Shown here piece by piece: positions 1 to 8,204 of a DNA stretch of 64,000 bases (positions within the stretch are counted from its first letter, which is position 1; every line of letters begins with the position of its first letter). The position numbers and the translations under genes are program-made. This stretch comes from Micromonospora kangleipakensis (lineage in GTDB: Bacteria > Actinomycetota > Actinomycetes > Mycobacteriales > Micromonosporaceae). The stretch spans positions 6,882,001 through 6,946,000 of the forward strand of contig NZ_SHLD01000001.1 in assembly GCF_004217615.1 (NCBI RefSeq), given 5' to 3'. The notes under the pieces are model-generated. The model was not told the DNA's origin, searched no databases, and saw nothing but the letters and a program-made list of their open reading frames with translations.

Positions 1-1556
1 CCGTAGCGGGCCAGCGCGGCGTCCTCCTTGGCGCGCAGCACGATGCCGAGCCGCTCGGCCATCTCCACCACCCGGTCCGCGCCGACCTTCTCGGTCAGCC
101 AGGCGAAGTAGGTGTTCACCGAGCGGCCGAAGGCGCTCCACATGGTGTGGTCGCCGTCCATCCACGTCCGGTTGGCGTTGCTCGGGCACCAGTAACCGCC
201 ACAGCTGGCCGAACCACCCCCGACCTTGTAGTGGGTGACGATCCGGCCCGGCGCGTCGAAGGTGGTGGTTAGCGGCAGCCCCGACTCCAGGGCGGCGAGC
301 AGGGCGAAGAGCTTGAAGGTCGAGCCGGCCTGGTAGCCGACGATGCCACCGCCGCCGGCGACGAGCTGGTTGACGGTGTTCGGGTAGTTGCGCTGGCCGG
401 TCGGGTTGGCCGCCACGCTGAAGTTCCGGTTCACCGCCATCGCCAGCACCCGGCCGCTGCCCGGTTGGACCACCGCGGTCGGCGCGGCCCGCTTGTTGTC
501 GACGGCGTAGACCTGGAGCACCTGCTCGGTGGTCTTGCGCTGCACGTCCGGGTCGAGCGAGGAGACGATCCGGAAGCCGCCGCGGCGCAGCGTCCGCTGC
601 CGCTCGTCGGCGGAGCCGCCGAAGGCCGGCTGGGCATTCCACCACTGGGTGAACCAGTCGCAGAAGAAGCCCCAGTCGTTGTGCTCCGCCGGTACGGCGG
701 CGCAGTCGTTCGGCGTCGCGCTCGGTCGCAGGTCGAGCTGCTCGCCCTTGGCCCGGGCGGCGTCGGCGGCGGCGACCTGGCCGGTCTCCACCATCCGGTC
801 CAGCACGTACGCCCGGCGGCCCAGCGCCGCGTCGGCGTCCCCGTTGATCGGGTCGTCGGTGTCCGGCGAGCGGACCAGCCCGGCGAGCAAGGCCGCCTGA
901 GCCAGGGTCAGGTGCGCCGGGTCGGTGGAGAAGTAGCGCTTGCTGGCCGCCGCGATGCCGTACGCGCCGGCCCCGAAGTAGGCGATGTTCAGGTACCGGG
1001 TGAGGATCTGGTCCTTGTTCAGCTCCCGCTCCAGGGCCAGCGCGTAGCGCATCTCCCGGATCTTCCGACCGGCGGTGATCTCGGTGGCCCGGGACCGCTG
1101 CTCCTCGGTCAAGCGAGGGTCGCCGGCCAGCGCGTTGCGGACGTACTGCATGGTCAGCGTGGACCCGCCCTGCCGGGTCGTCCCGTCGCGCCGGTTGACG
1201 GTGAAGGCCCGGACCACGCCGCGGACGTCGACCCCGTGGTGCTGGTAGAACCGGACGTCCTCGGCGGCCACGATGGCCTGCCGCATCACCAGGGCCACCT
1301 CGCCCACCGGCACGTCCACCCGGTCCTCCACGTAGAAGGAGGTGATCAGGGTGCGGCCGTCGTTGGCGTACAGGTTGGACCGCTGCGCGGGCTGCGGCGT
1401 CCGCAGCGACTCGGGCAGTTCCGAGTAGGGCATGAGCCCCTTGAAGCCGAGCCCGAACACCAACGCGACCGGCAGCGCGGCCGCCGCCAGGGCCAGCCCG
1501 GTGAGCACACCGGCGAGCAGGACGGTGAACAACTTGTTGAGATGGGCCCGGTTCAT
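1..1556 (-). CDS. Class A penicillin-binding protein (bifunctional transglycosylase/transpeptidase), 3' end outside window
   Basis: Makes and cross-links peptidoglycan on the outer face of the membrane. The ATG at 1556-1554 is preceded by a GGGGAGA ribosome site. One N-terminal membrane segment (about residues 9-30) anchors the protein. The GT51 transglycosylase domain shows AAEDVRFYQHHGVD (catalytic Glu) and GGSTLTMQYVRN. The transpeptidase domain shows the nucleophile motif STFK and the SVN motif. The KTG motif is not seen because the gene runs off the left edge at base 1; about 518 codons are present. It follows the phosphatase gene in the same direction with a gap of about 150 bases. The family assignment is firm; which PBP1 paralogue it is cannot be told. 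Confidence 0.93.
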   Translation of the reverse strand, partial: MNRAHLNKLFTVLLAGVLTGLALAAAALPVALVFGLGFKGLMPYSELPESLRTPQPAQRSNLYANDGRTLITSFYVEDRVDVPVGEVALVMRQAIVAAEDVRFYQHHGVDVRGVVRAFTVNRRDGTTRQGGSTLTMQYVRNALAGDPRLTEEQRSRATEITAGRKIREMRYALALERELNKDQILTRYLNIAYFGAGAYGIAAASKRYFSTDPAHLTLAQAALLAGLVRSPDTDDPINGDADAALGRRAYVLDRMVETGQVAAADAARAKGEQLDLRPSATPNDCAAVPAEHNDWGFFCDWFTQWWNAQPAFGGSADERQRTLRRGGFRIVSSLDPDVQRKTTEQVLQVYAVDNKRAAPTAVVQPGSGRVLAMAVNRNFSVAANPTGQRNYPNTVNQLVAGGGGIVGYQAGSTFKLFALLAALESGLPLTTTFDAPGRIVTHYKVGGGSASCGGYWCPSNANRTWMDGDHTMWSAFGRSVNTYFAWLTEKVGADRVVEMAERLGIVLRAKEDAALARY

Positions 1557-1704
1557 CAGCTCTCCCCGCAGGAGCCGGCCATGTTCGGACCCGTTCAGGA
1601 TGACCGGAAACGGCGCTTACACCATCATCTTCGCCGAAACGCGCAGGAATTTCGCGGAGAAGGAGGAAGGTGGACAGAAACCCCAACGCCGGGGCTCGGA
1701 GGGC

Positions 1705-2316
1705 TCAGGGCAGCAGCGCGCCGGCCAGCGGGTGGACCGTCTCCTCGATCTCGTCGGCGACCCGGCCGAAACACTGGTCGCCGCGACCCCACGGGTCGTC
1801 GAGGTCGTCGGCGGGCAGCGGTGAGGCCCCCTGCCGGGCCGCGTCGGCGGCGGCCACCAGGGCCACCCCGCGGGCGTACACGCCGTCCGGGGTGGCCTCC
1901 ACCGGGGGCAGCCCGGCGGCGTCCACGGCGGCCAGCAGTCGGCCGAACTCGCCCAGCACGAAGGTGCGCGCCGCCGCGTCCGGCCGCAGCGCCACCACGT
2001 ACTCGTGCTGGTCGGCGGTGGCGGTGAGGACCAGGTCGGCGGCGTCGATGAGGTCCGACCGGAGCTTGCGGGCGGCGAACCCGTCCACGTCACCGCCGCG
2101 CGACACCACCTGCCGGGCCGCCGGCGGATTCATCTCCTCGCCCGCGTGCCAGCCGCCGGTGCCCGCGCTGTGGCTGTGCAGCAGCTCGTCCGAGCGGGTC
2201 GGGTCGACCCCGAGCCGGCCCAGCCGCTCCCGCACGGCGAGCAGCAGCAGCCGTTCGGCCATCGGGGAACGGCAGATGTTGCCCATGCAGACGTGCAGGA
2301 CGGTGAACGGCGGCAC
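1705..2316 (-). CDS. Low-molecular-weight protein-tyrosine phosphatase family protein
   Basis: Predicted cytoplasmic phosphatase that removes phosphate from protein tyrosines, or an arsenate-reductase-like relative. The N-terminus carries the P-loop CMGNICRSPMAE (C-x5-R-S) at residues 10-21, and the C-terminal DDLDDPWG supplies the usual general-acid Asp of this fold. Its 203 aa are longer than the typical 150-160, with extra sequence in the middle. The GTG start at 2316 follows the TGA of the upstream threonylcarbamoyl-AMP synthase gene with no spacer (TGAGTG), so the two are almost certainly translationally coupled. This order (tsaC then LMW phosphatase) recurs in actinobacteria. The substrate is unknown. 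Confidence 0.9.
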   Translation of the reverse strand: MPPFTVLHVCMGNICRSPMAERLLLLAVRERLGRLGVDPTRSDELLHSHSAGTGGWHAGEEMNPPAARQVVSRGGDVDGFAARKLRSDLIDAADLVLTATADQHEYVVALRPDAAARTFVLGEFGRLLAAVDAAGLPPVEATPDGVYARGVALVAAADAARQGASPLPADDLDDPWGRGDQCFGRVADEIEETVHPLAGALLP

Positions 2317-2964
2317 TCAGACCCCCCGCTCGTCGAGGATGTCCGGCACCACGTCGCGCAGCTTCTCCAGCGGTACGGCGCCCTGGCGCAGCACCCGGGG
2401 CACCTCGCCGGTCAGGTCGACGATGGTGCTCGGCACCGGGTCCGGGGCGGGCCCGGCCTCCAGGTAGGCGCGCACCGAGTAGCCGAGCTGGTCCCGCGCC
2501 TCCTCGGCGGTGACCGCGGCCGGCTGGCCCACCTTGTTGGCCGACGCCACCGCCATCGGGCCGGTCTCCCGCAGCACCTCCAGCGCCACCGGGTGCAGCG
2601 GCATCCGCACCGCCACCGTGCCGCTGGAGTCGCCCAGATCCCAGGCCAGGCTCGGCGAGTGCTCCACCACGATGGTCAGCGCGCCCGGCCAGAACGCCTC
2701 GACCAGCTCACGCGCCGAGCGGGGCAGCGAGAAGACCAGGCCGTCGAGGGTGTGCCGCGACCCGATCAGCACCGGCGGCGCCTGCCGCGCGCCGCCCTTG
2801 GCGTCCGCGAGCGCCTTCACCGCGTACGGGGTGAAGGCGTCGGCGCCGATCCCGTAGACGGTGTCGGTCGGCAGGACGACCAGTTCGCCGTTCTTGACCG
2901 CCTCGATGGCAGCGGCGATGCCGCGGTCCCGGTCGGCGGGTGACCGACAGTCGTAGAGCATCAC
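2317..2964 (-). CDS. tsaC: L-threonylcarbamoyladenylate synthase (TsaC/Sua5/YrdC family)
   Basis: Makes threonylcarbamoyl-AMP from threonine, bicarbonate and ATP, the first step of t6A modification at position 37 of ANN-decoding tRNAs. The single YrdC domain fills the 215 aa. LPTDTVYGIGADAF near residue 32 and VASANKVGQPAA in the C-terminal half are the family's nucleotide-binding signatures. There is no Sua5 extension, so this is the short form. Its ATG overlaps the stop of prmC in an ATGA arrangement, and the phosphatase gene follows directly, indicating a prmC-tsaC-phosphatase operon. Confidence 0.95.
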   Translation of the reverse strand: MMLYDCRSPADRDRGIAAAIEAVKNGELVVLPTDTVYGIGADAFTPYAVKALADAKGGARQAPPVLIGSRHTLDGLVFSLPRSARELVEAFWPGALTIVVEHSPSLAWDLGDSSGTVAVRMPLHPVALEVLRETGPMAVASANKVGQPAAVTAEEARDQLGYSVRAYLEAGPAPDPVPSTIVDLTGEVPRVLRQGAVPLEKLRDVVPDILDERGV

Positions 2965-3908
2965 GAGGAGTCAGTCTGCCACGCCGGGTCCCCGACGGCC
3001 TGCTGGCCGTCCGCCCGCCGGGACGCGGTGGCGAACCGGGGCCGGCCGACGAGGTCCCGGTGCTCCGCCACGGCGGCGAACCGGCCGTCCGCGGCGAGCA
3101 GTTCGGGCACCGCCGCGCCGTGCGTGTCGTCGTGCTCGATGCCGAGCACCCCGCCGGGGCGCAGCAGCTCGGCCGCGCGGCCGATCACCGGCCGGATCAC
3201 CGCCAGCCCGTCCGCCCCGCCGAAGACCGCCTCGTCCGGGTCGTGCCCGGCCACCTCCGGCGGCACCGTCACCGAACGGGGCACGTACGGCGGGTTGCAG
3301 AGCAGCACGTCGACCCGGCCGACCAGCTCGGCCAGCAGCTCCGGGTCGGTGACGTCGGCGGCCACCACCTCGATCGGGCTGTCCCCCGCGGCGGCCCGGT
3401 CGGCGGCGTTGCGCCGCAGCCACGCCAGCGCCGCCGGGGACCGCTCCACCGCCACCACCCGGGCGTCCGGCAGCTCCTGGGCGACGGAGAGGGCGATCGC
3501 GCCGGAGCCGCTGCACAGGTCGACCACCAGCGGGGTGCTGCGCGGGCGCCCCTGCTCGACGCCCCAGCCGGCGAGCAGCTCGGTCTCCGGCCGGGGCACG
3601 AAGACGCCCGGGCCGACCGCCAGCTCCAGGTGCCGGAAGCCGGCGACGCCGGTGAGGTGCTGTAACGGCTCCCGGGCGACCCGCCGGCCGACCAGCGTGT
3701 CGAGGCGGGCGAGGTCGTCGGTGGTGAACCCGTCGGTCAGGGCCAGCCGGCGCCGGGGCACGCCCAGCACGTACGCGGCCAGCAGCTCGGCCTCCGCCCG
3801 GGGCGCCTCGACCCCCGCCTCGGCCAGCGCGCGGGCCGCCCGGGCGATCGCCAATGAGGGCCGCTCGCGTTCTGTCCCTTCGGACGGGTGTTGCGGGAGG
3901 GAGGTCAC
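2961..3908 (-). CDS. prmC: Peptide chain release factor N5-glutamine methyltransferase
   Basis: SAM-dependent enzyme that methylates the Gln of the GGQ motif of release factors; the RF1 gene lies about 1.7 kb away. The N-terminal helical domain carries ARAARALAEAGVEAPRAEAE. The Rossmann methyltransferase domain shows VVDLCSGSGAIALSVAQEL and the catalytic CNPPYVP. The start is uncertain. GTG at 3908 gives 315 aa, nearest the family length. In-frame ATG 3938 and GTG 3965 are also open, and none has a strong ribosome site. It overlaps tsaC by four bases (ATGA). The diguanylate cyclase gene starts about 75 bases away on the other strand, so the two promoters must share this short gap. Confidence 0.93.
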   Translation of the reverse strand: MTSLPQHPSEGTERERPSLAIARAARALAEAGVEAPRAEAELLAAYVLGVPRRRLALTDGFTTDDLARLDTLVGRRVAREPLQHLTGVAGFRHLELAVGPGVFVPRPETELLAGWGVEQGRPRSTPLVVDLCSGSGAIALSVAQELPDARVVAVERSPAALAWLRRNAADRAAAGDSPIEVVAADVTDPELLAELVGRVDVLLCNPPYVPRSVTVPPEVAGHDPDEAVFGGADGLAVIRPVIGRAAELLRPGGVLGIEHDDTHGAAVPELLAADGRFAAVAEHRDLVGRPRFATASRRADGQQAVGDPAWQTDSS

Positions 3909-3982
3909 GACATAATCATGAAGCGTCGTGGGTCGCATCACGAGCGGGTGCGTCCGGACGCACACCGACAGGGAGGTTGCGG

Positions 3983-5533
3983 GTGGGCTGGCTCGACCGG
4001 GTCGACGACCAGGTTGACGCCCTCAGGCACGCCCGGGCGTTGCAGGAGGCGAGCCGCTCGGCGGAGGCCTGCGCCCTCCTCGACCGGATCATCCGCACGA
4101 CCAGCGACCCGAACGCCCGCGCCGACGCCCTGGTGCAGCGCCTCTCCGCGCTGATCAATCTCGGTCGGACGGCGGAGTTCACCCGGGCCATCGAGGAGGC
4201 GTCCAGCGCCACCCGCGACCTGCCCGAGCCCTACCTGCGCGGGCACCTCAACGCGCTGGCCGCGCTGGCCGCGCACCACCAGGGGGCGCTGGACCGCTGC
4301 GTCACCCACCTGGTCAAGGCCTCCCGCTGGCTAGGCACCGTCGACGACCCGGACCGGGACACCGCCTGGGGCTGGCACGACCTGGCGATGGCCTACTCCT
4401 ACCTCAGCTTCCACGGCCACGCCCTCGGGGCGATCGAGCGGGCCCGCCAGGTCGGGCTGGCCGCCGGCATCCCGGAGGAGACCTTCGCCGCCCCCGGCAT
4501 CCGGCTGCGCAACGCGGTCGCGCTGGACCACAACGGGGACAGCGACGGCTGCCTGCGGGTGCTCCGGGACGTCGCCGGGGACCTCAACCGGTTCCTGCGC
4601 GCCGGGCGGGCCGGCAAGCTGCGGCCGAGCAGCCTGGCCGCGTACGGCTACGCGGCGGCCCGCCGGGCGGTGCTGGGCGATCGGCTGGAGTCCGACACGG
4701 ACGCCGACCCCGCCCGGCTGCTCGGGCACGGCGGCGACAGCGCCCGGGCGCGGGACATGCGTCAGCTCGGCCAGGTCTGCCTCGCCGTCGCCGACGGACG
4801 GCCGATCGAGGCGGTGACCCGGCTGGAGGCCGCCCAGGTCTCAGCCGAGACGCTCGGCGCGGCCGAACCGGCCCGGCTGCGCAGCATCGCCCTGGCCCGG
4901 GCCGGCGACCACGCCGCCGCGCACTGCGCCGACCGGCACGCGTTCCGGCTGGCGGCGCAGCGCAACGACCGGCTGCGCGACGTCTACATCGACGGGATCG
5001 CCGCCCGGATCGACCACGAGGAGATGCGCCGGGAGGCGGCCCGGTACGAGGGCGAGGCGCTCACCGACCCGCTCACCGGGCTGCCCAACCGGCGCCGCCT
5101 CGAGCGGTACATCGGGGCGGTGGTGGACCGGGGCGAGCGGGTGGTGATCGGCGTCTGCGACCTGGACGGCTTCAAGGCGGTCAACACCCGGCACGGCCAC
5201 CACTCGGGTGACCTCGTCCTCCAGCGGATCGCCGGGGTGATCAACCGGGTGATGCGGCGCGGTGACTTCGTCGCCCGCTACGGCGGCGACGAGTTCGTGG
5301 TGGTGCTGGCCGGAGCCGGGATGTCGGACGCCGCCGAGGTGGCCCGCCGGATCGACGCGGCGGTCCGCACCGAGGACTGGGAGTCCCTGGTGCCCGGCAC
5401 TCCGGTCGGGGTGAGCATCGGCTTCGCCGAGGTGAGCGGCTCCGGCGCGAGCCTGCGGGAGGCCCTCGGCACGGCCTTCGAGTTGGCCGACCGGGAGATG
5501 CTCCGGGCCAAGTCCCGCCTCCGCGCCTCCTGA
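3983..5533 (+). CDS. GGDEF-domain diguanylate cyclase with helical (TPR-like) N-terminus
   Basis: Predicted to make cyclic di-GMP from two GTP. The C-terminal 170 residues form a complete GGDEF domain. LTDPLTGLPNRRRLE opens it, DLDGFKAVN carries the first metal-binding Asp, and RYGGDEFVVVLAG holds the active-site GGDEF. RRGD lies five residues upstream of GGDEF and matches the RxxD product-inhibition site. The N-terminal 340 residues are alanine/leucine-rich helices like tetratricopeptide repeats, without membrane segments, so the sensor half is cytoplasmic. GTG at 3983 is chosen because GGGAGG sits just upstream; earlier in-frame codons lack a ribosome site and overlap prmC. It is convergent with prfA. 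Confidence 0.88.
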   Translation: MGWLDRVDDQVDALRHARALQEASRSAEACALLDRIIRTTSDPNARADALVQRLSALINLGRTAEFTRAIEEASSATRDLPEPYLRGHLNALAALAAHHQGALDRCVTHLVKASRWLGTVDDPDRDTAWGWHDLAMAYSYLSFHGHALGAIERARQVGLAAGIPEETFAAPGIRLRNAVALDHNGDSDGCLRVLRDVAGDLNRFLRAGRAGKLRPSSLAAYGYAAARRAVLGDRLESDTDADPARLLGHGGDSARARDMRQLGQVCLAVADGRPIEAVTRLEAAQVSAETLGAAEPARLRSIALARAGDHAAAHCADRHAFRLAAQRNDRLRDVYIDGIAARIDHEEMRREAARYEGEALTDPLTGLPNRRRLERYIGAVVDRGERVVIGVCDLDGFKAVNTRHGHHSGDLVLQRIAGVINRVMRRGDFVARYGGDEFVVVLAGAGMSDAAEVARRIDAAVRTEDWESLVPGTPVGVSIGFAEVSGSGASLREALGTAFELADREMLRAKSRLRAS

Positions 5534-5539
5534 TCCCAC

Positions 5540-5573
5540 CCGCCCGCCCGGTGGGCCGGGCAGGGGCGGGCGG
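5540..5573. terminator. Bidirectional terminator between diguanylate cyclase gene and prfA
   Basis: A 10-bp perfect GC stem (5540-5549 with 5564-5573) encloses a 14-base loop that can itself partly pair. It fills the whole gap between two convergent genes. There is no T-run, as is usual in high-GC actinomycetes. Confidence 0.6.
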
Positions 5574-6662
5574 TCAGCGGCGGGTCAGCTCGGTCTCCCC
5601 GGCGAGGCGGGCAGCGCGGTCGGCCTCCGTCAGGGCGTCCAGGACGCCGTCCAGCTCGCCGGCGAGGGCCAGGTCGAGGTTGTACGCGGTGTAGCCGATC
5701 CGGTGGTCGGTGATCCGGTTCTGCGGGAAATTGTAGGTGCGGATCCGCTCCGAGCGGTCCACCGTCCGGACCTGTGCCTTACGGGCGTCCGAGGCGGCCG
5801 CGTCGGCCTGCTCCTGAGCCGCCGCGAGCAGCCGGGCGCGCAGGATCCGCATCGCCTGCTCCCGGTTCTGCAGCTGGGACTTCTCGTTCTGGCAGGAGAC
5901 CACGATCCCGGTCGGCACGTGGGTGATCCGGACCGCCGAGTCGGTGGTGTTGACCGACTGGCCGCCCGGGCCGGACGAGCGGAACACGTCGATCCGCAGG
6001 TCGTTCGAGTCGACGGTGACGTCCACATCCTCGGCCTCCGGCAGCACCAGCACGCCGGCCGCGCTGGTGTGGATCCGGCCCTGCGACTCGGTGACCGGGA
6101 CGCGCTGCACCCGGTGCACGCCGCCCTCCCACTTGAGCCGGGACCAGACCCCGTTGCCGCCCTCCGGCACGCCCTTGGTCTTGATCGCCAGCGAGACGTC
6201 CTTGACCCCGCCGAGGTCGGAGTCCTGCGCGTCGATCACCTCAGTGACCCAGCCGTGTCGCTCGGCGTAGCGGGTGTACATCCGCAGCAGGTCGCCGGCG
6301 AACAGGGCCGACTCCTCGCCACCCTCGCCGGCCTTGATCTCCACGATCACGTCCTTGGCGTCGTGCGGGTCGCGCGGGATCAGCAGCTCCGCCAGCCGCT
6401 GCTCCAGCGCCGGCAGGGTCGCCGCGATCGACTCGGCCTCGGCGGCGAACGCCGGGTCCTCGCCGGCCAGTTCGCGGGCGGCGACCAGGTCGGCGCGGGC
6501 CTGCTCCAGCTCGTCGGCGGCCTTGTGCAGCGGGACGAGCTCGGCGTAGCGGCGACCCACCCGCCGGGCGGTGCCCTGGTCGGCGTGGATGGCCGGGTCG
6601 GCGAGCCGCTTCTCCAGCTCGGCGTACTCGTCGAGGAGGGCGGCCAGGCGCTCAGTGCTCAT
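5574..6662 (-). CDS. prfA: Peptide chain release factor 1
   Basis: Recognises UAA and UAG stop codons and triggers release of the finished protein. At 362 aa it has the standard length. The acidic [19 protein letters not shown] region, the codon-recognition tripeptide in its PVT form ([16 protein letters not shown]) and the catalytic GGQ in [17 protein letters not shown] near residue 233 are all present. The ATG start at 6662 is preceded by a GGAG-like site. It lies downstream of rpmE in the same direction, with a strong hairpin between them, so it may have its own promoter or depend on readthrough. Confidence 0.97.
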   Translation of the reverse strand: MSTERLAALLDEYAELEKRLADPAIHADQGTARRVGRRYAELVPLHKAADELEQARADLVAARELAGEDPAFAAEAESIAATLPALEQRLAELLIPRDPHDAKDVIVEIKAGEGGEESALFAGDLLRMYTRYAERHGWVTEVIDAQDSDLGGVKDVSLAIKTKGVPEGGNGVWSRLKWEGGVHRVQRVPVTESQGRIHTSAAGVLVLPEAEDVDVTVDSNDLRIDVFRSSGPGGQSVNTTDSAVRITHVPTGIVVSCQNEKSQLQNREQAMRILRARLLAAAQEQADAAASDARKAQVRTVDRSERIRTYNFPQNRITDHRIGYTAYNLDLALAGELDGVLDALTEADRAARLAGETELTRR

Positions 6663-6722
6663 GCTGCGGGTGCTCCTTCGACGGCAACGGGCGGGCGGAC
6701 GGAAACTGGCGAGAACGGACGA

Positions 6723-6757
6723 ACGCCCGTGTCCGGCACGGAGCCGGACACGGGCGT
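6723..6757 (-). terminator. Terminator after rpmE
   Basis: A 15-bp perfect stem (6723-6737 with 6743-6757) and a five-base loop lie 11 bases beyond the rpmE stop. A moderately T-rich stretch follows on the minus strand. It would separate rpmE from prfA. Confidence 0.8.
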
Positions 6758-6768
6758 CGTCGGTGAAG

Positions 6769-6993
6769 CTACTTGGCCTTCTTGGCCTGAACCTTGGCGT
6801 ACTTCTGCTGGAACTTCGCGACCCGGCCGGCGGTGTCGAGAACGCGCTGCTTACCGGTGTAGAACGGGTGGCAGGCGCTGCAGGTCTCGACGTGGATGGC
6901 GCCGCCCTTGGCGGTGCTGCGGGTCGTGAAGGTGTTACCGCAGGAGCAGCTGACCTCGGTGGTCACGTACTCCGGGTGGATGTTCTGCTTCAT
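6769..6993 (-). CDS. rpmE: 50S ribosomal protein bL31, zinc-binding form
   Basis: Small ribosomal subunit-bridge protein of 74 aa starting MKQNIHPEY. It retains the cysteine set CSCGN and [10 protein letters not shown], the zinc-binding (C+) type that zinc-starved cells usually replace with a cysteine-free paralogue. No cysteine-free copy is in the window. The ATG at 6993 has an AAAGGA/GAGG ribosome site. The Lys-rich tail ([13 protein letters not shown]) is usual for actinobacteria. A longer upstream reading frame exists but has no support. Confidence 0.97.
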   Translation of the reverse strand: MKQNIHPEYVTTEVSCSCGNTFTTRSTAKGGAIHVETCSACHPFYTGKQRVLDTAGRVAKFQQKYAKVQAKKAK

Positions 6994-7258
6994 CTCGCCT
7001 CGGTCCTTTCGTGGGTGGTCGCCGGGTCGCCGTCGGTGCCCGTCGTACACGACGGGCTCGGGCGTGAACCGGAACCGGTGGCCGATTGACCAGTGTGCCA
7101 CGGGCGTCGGCCGACCCGGCGAGCGGGCCGCACAGCTGGTCCGGCAGGCGTAACACTCGCCTCCCCGGACGCATTCCCGCCCCGCTCGCGGGCATTCGCC
7201 GGGTCGTACGGTGAGACCCCGGCGCGGGCCGGGACCGGACGAACCGGGGGTGGGAGGC

Positions 7259-8155
7259 ATGTTCCGTCTGATCGCGACCCGGGGCCTGCCGGCCTCCGGC
7301 AAGACGACCTTCGCCCGCCGGCTCCAGCCGGGTGTGGTCCGGGTCAACCGGGACGACCTGCGCCGGATGATGCACGGCGAGCGGCTCTTCACCCAGTGGG
7401 CCGAGGGGCAGGTCACCAGGGCCCAGCGGGCCCAGGTGGAGACGCTGCTGGCGGCCCGGGTCAGCGTCTGCGTGGACGACACCAACCTCCGGGCCCGGAC
7501 CCTGCGGGACTGGGCGGAGCTGGCCGAGCGGTTCGGCGCCACGTTCGAGGTGCACGACTTCACCGACGTGCCGCTGGAGGAGTGCCTGCGCCGGGACGCC
7601 GCGCGGCCGGAGTCCGACCGGGTCGGCGAGGCGGCGATCCGCCGGCTGCACGACCGCTACCTGGCCAACCGCTCGTTACCGCTGCCGGTGCCGACGGCCC
7701 GCACGGGCACGCCGGCCGCGGTCCACCCGCCGCACCCCGAGCCGCCGGCGATCGTGCTGGTGGACATCGACGGCACGGTGGCGCTGAACGTCTCCCGCAG
7801 TCCGTACGACATGACCCGGGTGGCCGAGGACGCGCCGAACGAGGCGGTCATCGCGGCGGTGCGGGCGATGCACGCGGCCGGCCACGGGGTGGTCTTCTGC
7901 TCCGGCCGGGACGCCTCGGCCCGGGCCGACACGGAGGCCTGGCTGGCCCGGCACGTCAAGGTCCCCTATCTGGCGCTGCACCTGCGGGCGCTCGGCGACC
8001 AGCGCAAGGACGCGATCGTCAAGCAGGAGATCTACGAGCGGGAGATCAGGGACCGGTACCGGGTGGTCGGCGTCTTCGACGACCGGATGCAGGTGGTCCG
8101 GATGTGGCGGTCGCTCGGCCTGACCGTGTTCCAGGTCGCCGAGGGCGACTTCTGA
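7259..8155 (+). CDS. Polynucleotide kinase-phosphatase: N-terminal P-loop kinase, C-terminal HAD phosphatase
   Basis: Resembles phage T4 Pnkp in domain order. The kinase half (residues 1-150) begins [17 protein letters not shown] (Walker A) and continues with [12 protein letters not shown] and [14 protein letters not shown], typical of the 5'-OH polynucleotide kinase branch. The second half (from about residue 165) has the HAD nucleophile motif [21 protein letters not shown] and [15 protein letters not shown]. Such enzymes heal broken RNA or DNA ends by phosphorylating 5'-OH and removing 3'-phosphate. The ATG at 7259 follows GGGAGG directly. No ligase gene is adjacent, so the repair partner is unknown. 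It stands alone, divergent from rpmE. Confidence 0.88.
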   Translation: MFRLIATRGLPASGKTTFARRLQPGVVRVNRDDLRRMMHGERLFTQWAEGQVTRAQRAQVETLLAARVSVCVDDTNLRARTLRDWAELAERFGATFEVHDFTDVPLEECLRRDAARPESDRVGEAAIRRLHDRYLANRSLPLPVPTARTGTPAAVHPPHPEPPAIVLVDIDGTVALNVSRSPYDMTRVAEDAPNEAVIAAVRAMHAAGHGVVFCSGRDASARADTEAWLARHVKVPYLALHLRALGDQRKDAIVKQEIYEREIRDRYRVVGVFDDRMQVVRMWRSLGLTVFQVAEGDF

Positions 8156-8204
8156 CCGGCCGGCTCCGGGGCGCGGCGTGGCTCCACCGCCCCGGAGCCG
8201 ACGG

